14,852 nt of DNA from assembly GCA_964641715.1 (NCBI GenBank), contig CAZXMB010000074.1:1-14852 (forward strand), given 5' to 3'. Shown here piece by piece: positions 12,960 to 14,852 of this stretch. Position numbers and translations under genes: made by a program. The stretch's first letter is position 1. Every line of letters begins with the position of its first letter. The notes under the pieces were generated by a model, which was not told where the DNA came from, searched no databases, and saw only the letters and a list, made by a program, of their open reading frames with translations. Source of the stretch: CAZXMB01 sp964641715. GTDB lineage: Bacteria > Desulfobacterota > BSN033 > UBA1163.

Positions 12960-14036
12960 CTAAACACCTACGCCCCCAAAGAATCTCATTGATCCCATAA
13001 AAAATGGGATGAAAAGAGCTAAAAGGACGAGGACAATAGTAACAATGGCAGGGAGTAACACCGCCAGAGCCGCTTTGCCGGTGGAGATGCTGTGTCCTTC
13101 CCTTATTCCGATGGTGAAGAGGACGATCATATAAATGGATCCGATGAGGCCTCCTATGATGGGGATGATATTAAAAAGGTGAGAGCAGTAGGAATACGAG
13201 AGGGCACGGAAAGTTGGCTGGAACCCGCTCTTATTCCCACCGACAATCATAAGACAGAGATGGGTGATCCCGCTCCCGGCATAGAGGGAAAAAGCGACCC
13301 CGAAGGGCATCCCGATGAGAATAAGGGAAAGGTAAAGCTGGTAGGGGAGGAAAGAACGCACCTGAGGCGGAACCAATCGGGATAAGAAAAGCCATTGCCA
13401 TAAAAAAGAGAAACCGAATCCGATGATACCGGAGATGATGCCATAGATGAGGGGAGATCCATATCCTGTTCCTGCGGACACCTTCTTAAAGAATTGGGTT
13501 GGGGAGAAGAGTGCCTCCTTTGTCGTTTTCAGAAAGGCTCCGATAAAACCCTCCCCGCTCTCCCAGGGCGAGATCGTTTTCTCCTCCGTTGAAATTTCTC
13601 GAACCTGCCCCTCGAAAGAACGGGCCAACTCTTGATATTGCTTAAATTTTGAGATGATAATGCCGCATTTTACACACTCATCGGCCTCGGGCTGTTCGAA
13701 ACCGCATTGAGGACAGGTGACCGTCGGGCCGGAATAATATTTCATTTTGGGCGGAGGCTGAGGGGGGGATTGGGGCGCCGGTGAGACCGGCGGTATTTCT
13801 GCGCCGGGTTCTTCCTCCAGTCTCACCCTTCCTCCGATCTCCTCAAAGACCTTCACATATTTCTCCGCCTCCTCCTTCGATTCCGTTTTCTTCACTATAA
13901 TCGGAACTCTCTGGAGTAAATTCTCCGCCTTCTCCGGGGTAAGATTGAATCTCTTCTGCAGGCCTTGCCGTAAGCGGGCCTCTTCCTCCGGGCCAACGAC
14001 CGTGAGACCCAGAAAGAGCACCTTATAGAGTGCCAT
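12960..14036 (-). CDS. Zinc-ribbon Yip1-family membrane protein
   Basis: 358 residues. Residues 1 to about 75 form a small alpha/beta domain (LFLGLTVVGPEEEARLRQGL, LTPEKAENLLQRVP, EEAEKYVKVFEEIGGRVRLEE) like the C-terminal fold of ribosomal L7/L12 seen at the start of some deltaproteobacterial membrane proteins. A Pro-rich linker (80-97) follows. Next is a zinc ribbon, C108-x2-C111-x9-C121-x2-C124. From about 165 a Yip1-type membrane domain starts (FFKKVSAGTGYGSPLIYGII) with about five hydrophobic segments near 197-217, 234-254, 256-268, 286-310 and 322-348. Bacterial Yip1 proteins are poorly characterised, so no function is assigned. The start is firm: AGGAGGT lies 6 bases before the ATG. 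An intrinsic terminator follows the stop, so this gene is probably its own transcription unit. Confidence 0.85.
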   Translation of the reverse strand: MALYKVLFLGLTVVGPEEEARLRQGLQKRFNLTPEKAENLLQRVPIIVKKTESKEEAEKYVKVFEEIGGRVRLEEEPGAEIPPVSPAPQSPPQPPPKMKYYSGPTVTCPQCGFEQPEADECVKCGIIISKFKQYQELARSFEGQVREISTEEKTISPWESGEGFIGAFLKTTKEALFSPTQFFKKVSAGTGYGSPLIYGIISGIIGFGFSFLWQWLFLSRLVPPQVRSFLPYQLYLSLILIGMPFGVAFSLYAGSGITHLCLMIVGGNKSGFQPTFRALSYSYCSHLFNIIPIIGGLIGSIYMIVLFTIGIREGHSISTGKAALAVLLPAIVTIVLVLLALFIPFFMGSMRFFGGVGV

Positions 14037-14232
14037 CTCCGCACCTCCTCAGAATGGTAAAGGGTTTATGCATTGTTACCACATTCAACCCAAAACTACA
14101 AGGGTTATTGCGTTGAAAACAGAATGCAAACGAATTCACCCCTGGCCGGTCATTTCCCGGGAAAGCTGGAATTAGCAGATCGCTCCAAAAATACCGTAGT
14201 AATGGCGAAGACCTGTAGCAAAGTTTTGTAGC

Positions 14233-14250
14233 CGCAGGCTTTAGCCTGCG
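14233..14250. repeat. REP-like palindrome truncating the YkgJ-like gene
   Basis: CGCAGGC-TTTA-GCCTGCG forms a 7-base-pair stem with a 4-base loop, flanked by TGTAGC and AAAATGGC. The unit GTAGCCGCAGGCTTTAGCCTGCG is of the kind of dispersed repeat (...GGCTAAAGCC...GGCTACA) common in these genomes. It starts exactly where similarity of the adjoining ORF to YkgJ proteins stops. The bases from here down to the Yip1 gene start (14037-14232) hold no gene. Confidence 0.65.
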
Positions 14251-14517
14251 AAAATGGCAGGGTTTCTTCAGTTCCAGGGAGAGCCGCCCGGCCCAGGGCC
14301 CCTTTCCCGAAAGGGGATTAAAACCAATCTTAATATCCTTCTTGAAGAGTTGCGAAGCCCTCTGGCCCGAATTCAGGGAGATCGCCATCAGATCGACCAG
14401 ACTGATGGAGATATGGAGGTTGGGCTCCTTACAGCCCATCCGCTCGCACTCCTCCTGGCAGGAGAATTCTGACCAGGCATTAAAAGAGAGCGAACGTTCT
14501 TTAAGGTAATGTTCCAT
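14251..14517 (-). pseudogene. Remnant of a YkgJ-like Cys-cluster protein
   Basis: From an ATG at 14517 the frame reads MEHYLKERSLSFNAWSEFSC, a Cys cluster (Cys20, Cys24, Cys29), then HISISLVDLMAIS and, at 85-89, KKPCHF. This order recalls the YkgJ/Fe-S-cluster-like zinc or iron binding family (N-terminal Cys, a Dxx-Ile segment, then K-x-PC-x-F), which should go on to a further Cys region. Instead the palindromic repeat follows, and the frame runs on as unrelated residues to 14023, into the Yip1 gene start. There is no ribosome site before the ATG. I read it as a 3'-truncated, probably dead gene. Family assignment is moderate at best. Confidence 0.4.
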
Positions 14518-14518
14518 G

Positions 14519-14691
14519 AAAATCTTATAGCCAGAATTTCTTCAGACTTCAACCTCTCTTCGATTAAATTGAAAAATGGCCTGGAATTCAACCTTGATTT
14601 TATATATGATTGGGACAATCCAAATCGAGAATTAAGGGGTTGGGGAACTTCAGAATATTAATCTCCCCTTTCCTGAATCAAGAAATCGGAA
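14519..14691. other. Non-coding stretch
   Basis: This is the first part of a roughly 310-base zone without a gene (14519-14830). I see no tRNA, no convincing ORF with a ribosome site and no clear terminator here. TATATAAAAT on the minus strand (about 14598-14607) could be a relic -10 region for the YkgJ-like remnant. Confidence 0.4.
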
Positions 14692-14723
14692 GAGTGAAGC
14701 TCCCCGCCCACAGGGCGGGGCTT
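14692..14723. repeat. GC-rich hairpin repeat, right copy
   Basis: An exact reverse complement of bases 1-32 (stem CCCCGCCC/GGGCGGGG). The match ends sharply on the inner side (positions 33 and 14691 differ). A related hairpin lies at 14761-14779. Confidence 0.8.
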
Positions 14724-14760
14724 CCCGGAAAGGAAATATCATTTATATTGTGCCCCTTGA

Positions 14761-14779
14761 CCCCGCTTACAAGGCGGGG
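14761..14779. repeat. Related GC-rich hairpin
   Basis: CCCCGC-TTACAAG-GCGGGG forms a 6-base-pair stem. Read on the minus strand it begins AAGCCCCGCC-TTGT, like the 1-32 repeat (AAGCCCCGCC-CTGT), so it looks like a diverged member of the same repeat family. It lies in the leader of the gene that starts at 14831. Confidence 0.5.
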
Positions 14780-14830
14780 CTTGCGAGGCACTTGCCGGTC
14801 ACTTAAAAGGGCGCCCGGGAGGAGAATGAG

Positions 14831-14852
14831 ATGAAAACGAGAATGACCGAAC
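14831..14852 (+). CDS. 5' end of a gene running off the window (possible nitronate monooxygenase/FabK-like)
   Basis: ATG at 14831 is preceded by GGGAGGAG with 8 bases from GGAGG to the start, a strong ribosome site. The first seven residues are MKTRMTE. Many nitronate monooxygenase and FabK-type flavoproteins begin MKTRITELLGI, so that family is a fair guess, but seven residues prove nothing. Existence of a gene start is better supported than its identity. Confidence 0.4.

Noticed and set aside
14299..14316. The CCCCTTT/AAAGGGG hairpin as a terminator
   Set aside because: It is inside the YkgJ-like coding remnant (FNPLSGKGP) and has no T-run; probably coincidental.
1..14852. CRISPR arrays, tRNA or rRNA genes, integrases or transposases
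   Set aside because: No direct-repeat/spacer pattern, cloverleaf or rRNA-like stretch was seen, and no frame shows transposase or recombinase motifs.

Overview
The window looks like a scaffold from a metagenome-assembled, anaerobic, Gram-negative bacterium, most likely of the Deltaproteobacteria/Desulfobacterota type. This is inferred from lipoprotein and Tat-type export signals, a UGA-encoded selenoprotein of the C_GCAxxG_C_C family, an iron-sulfur type TrpRS, a LipS1/LipS2-style lipoate cluster, and interspersed palindromic repeats typical of such genomes. A run of 100 N flanked by identical 55-base copies marks a scaffold join. I cannot name a genus.

Layout. 1-32: GC-rich hairpin repeat whose exact inverted copy lies at 14692-14723. 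49-1128 (-): MltD-like lytic transglycosylase lipoprotein. 1220-1640 (+): ChaN-like lipoprotein cut off at the assembly gap. 1791-2777 (-): trpS, with a Cys motif for a [4Fe-4S] cluster. 2842-3294 (-): a selenoprotein. Its in-frame UGA replaces the first conserved Cys, and a textbook bacterial SECIS hairpin follows directly; an ordinary gene caller would lose its first 26 residues.

3451-9449 (+): a five-gene operon-like run. It holds a lipoate-protein ligase (catalytic plus accessory domain) fused to a Cys-rich DUF116 domain, a geranylgeranyl-reductase-like flavoprotein (LipT-like), two radical SAM proteins matching the split lipoyl synthase LipS1/LipS2, and mutY. Ligase/flavoprotein and second radical SAM/mutY overlap, and repeats sit in the other two junctions. 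The reading is that the ligase loads octanoate or lipoate on carrier proteins, the radical SAM pair inserts the two sulfurs, and the flavoprotein supplies or handles electrons. DUF116 is an unassigned Cys-rich partner physically tied to this pathway. mutY carries an in-frame insertion of a dispersed palindromic repeat.

9446-14036 (-): a possible 28-45 residue small protein, rnr (RNase R), a Tat-signal DUF362 protein, and a zinc-ribbon Yip1-family membrane protein with its own terminator. 14251-14517 (-) is a remnant of a YkgJ-like Cys-cluster gene cut by another palindromic repeat. From 14519 to 14830 there is no gene, only GC-rich hairpins. A new gene starts at 14831 (+) and runs off the window; its first seven residues resemble nitronate monooxygenase/FabK-type starts.

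The most notable items are the unannotated selenoprotein with its SECIS, the ligase-DUF116 fusion in a LipS1/LipS2 lipoate operon, and the repeat-derived peptide inside MutY.
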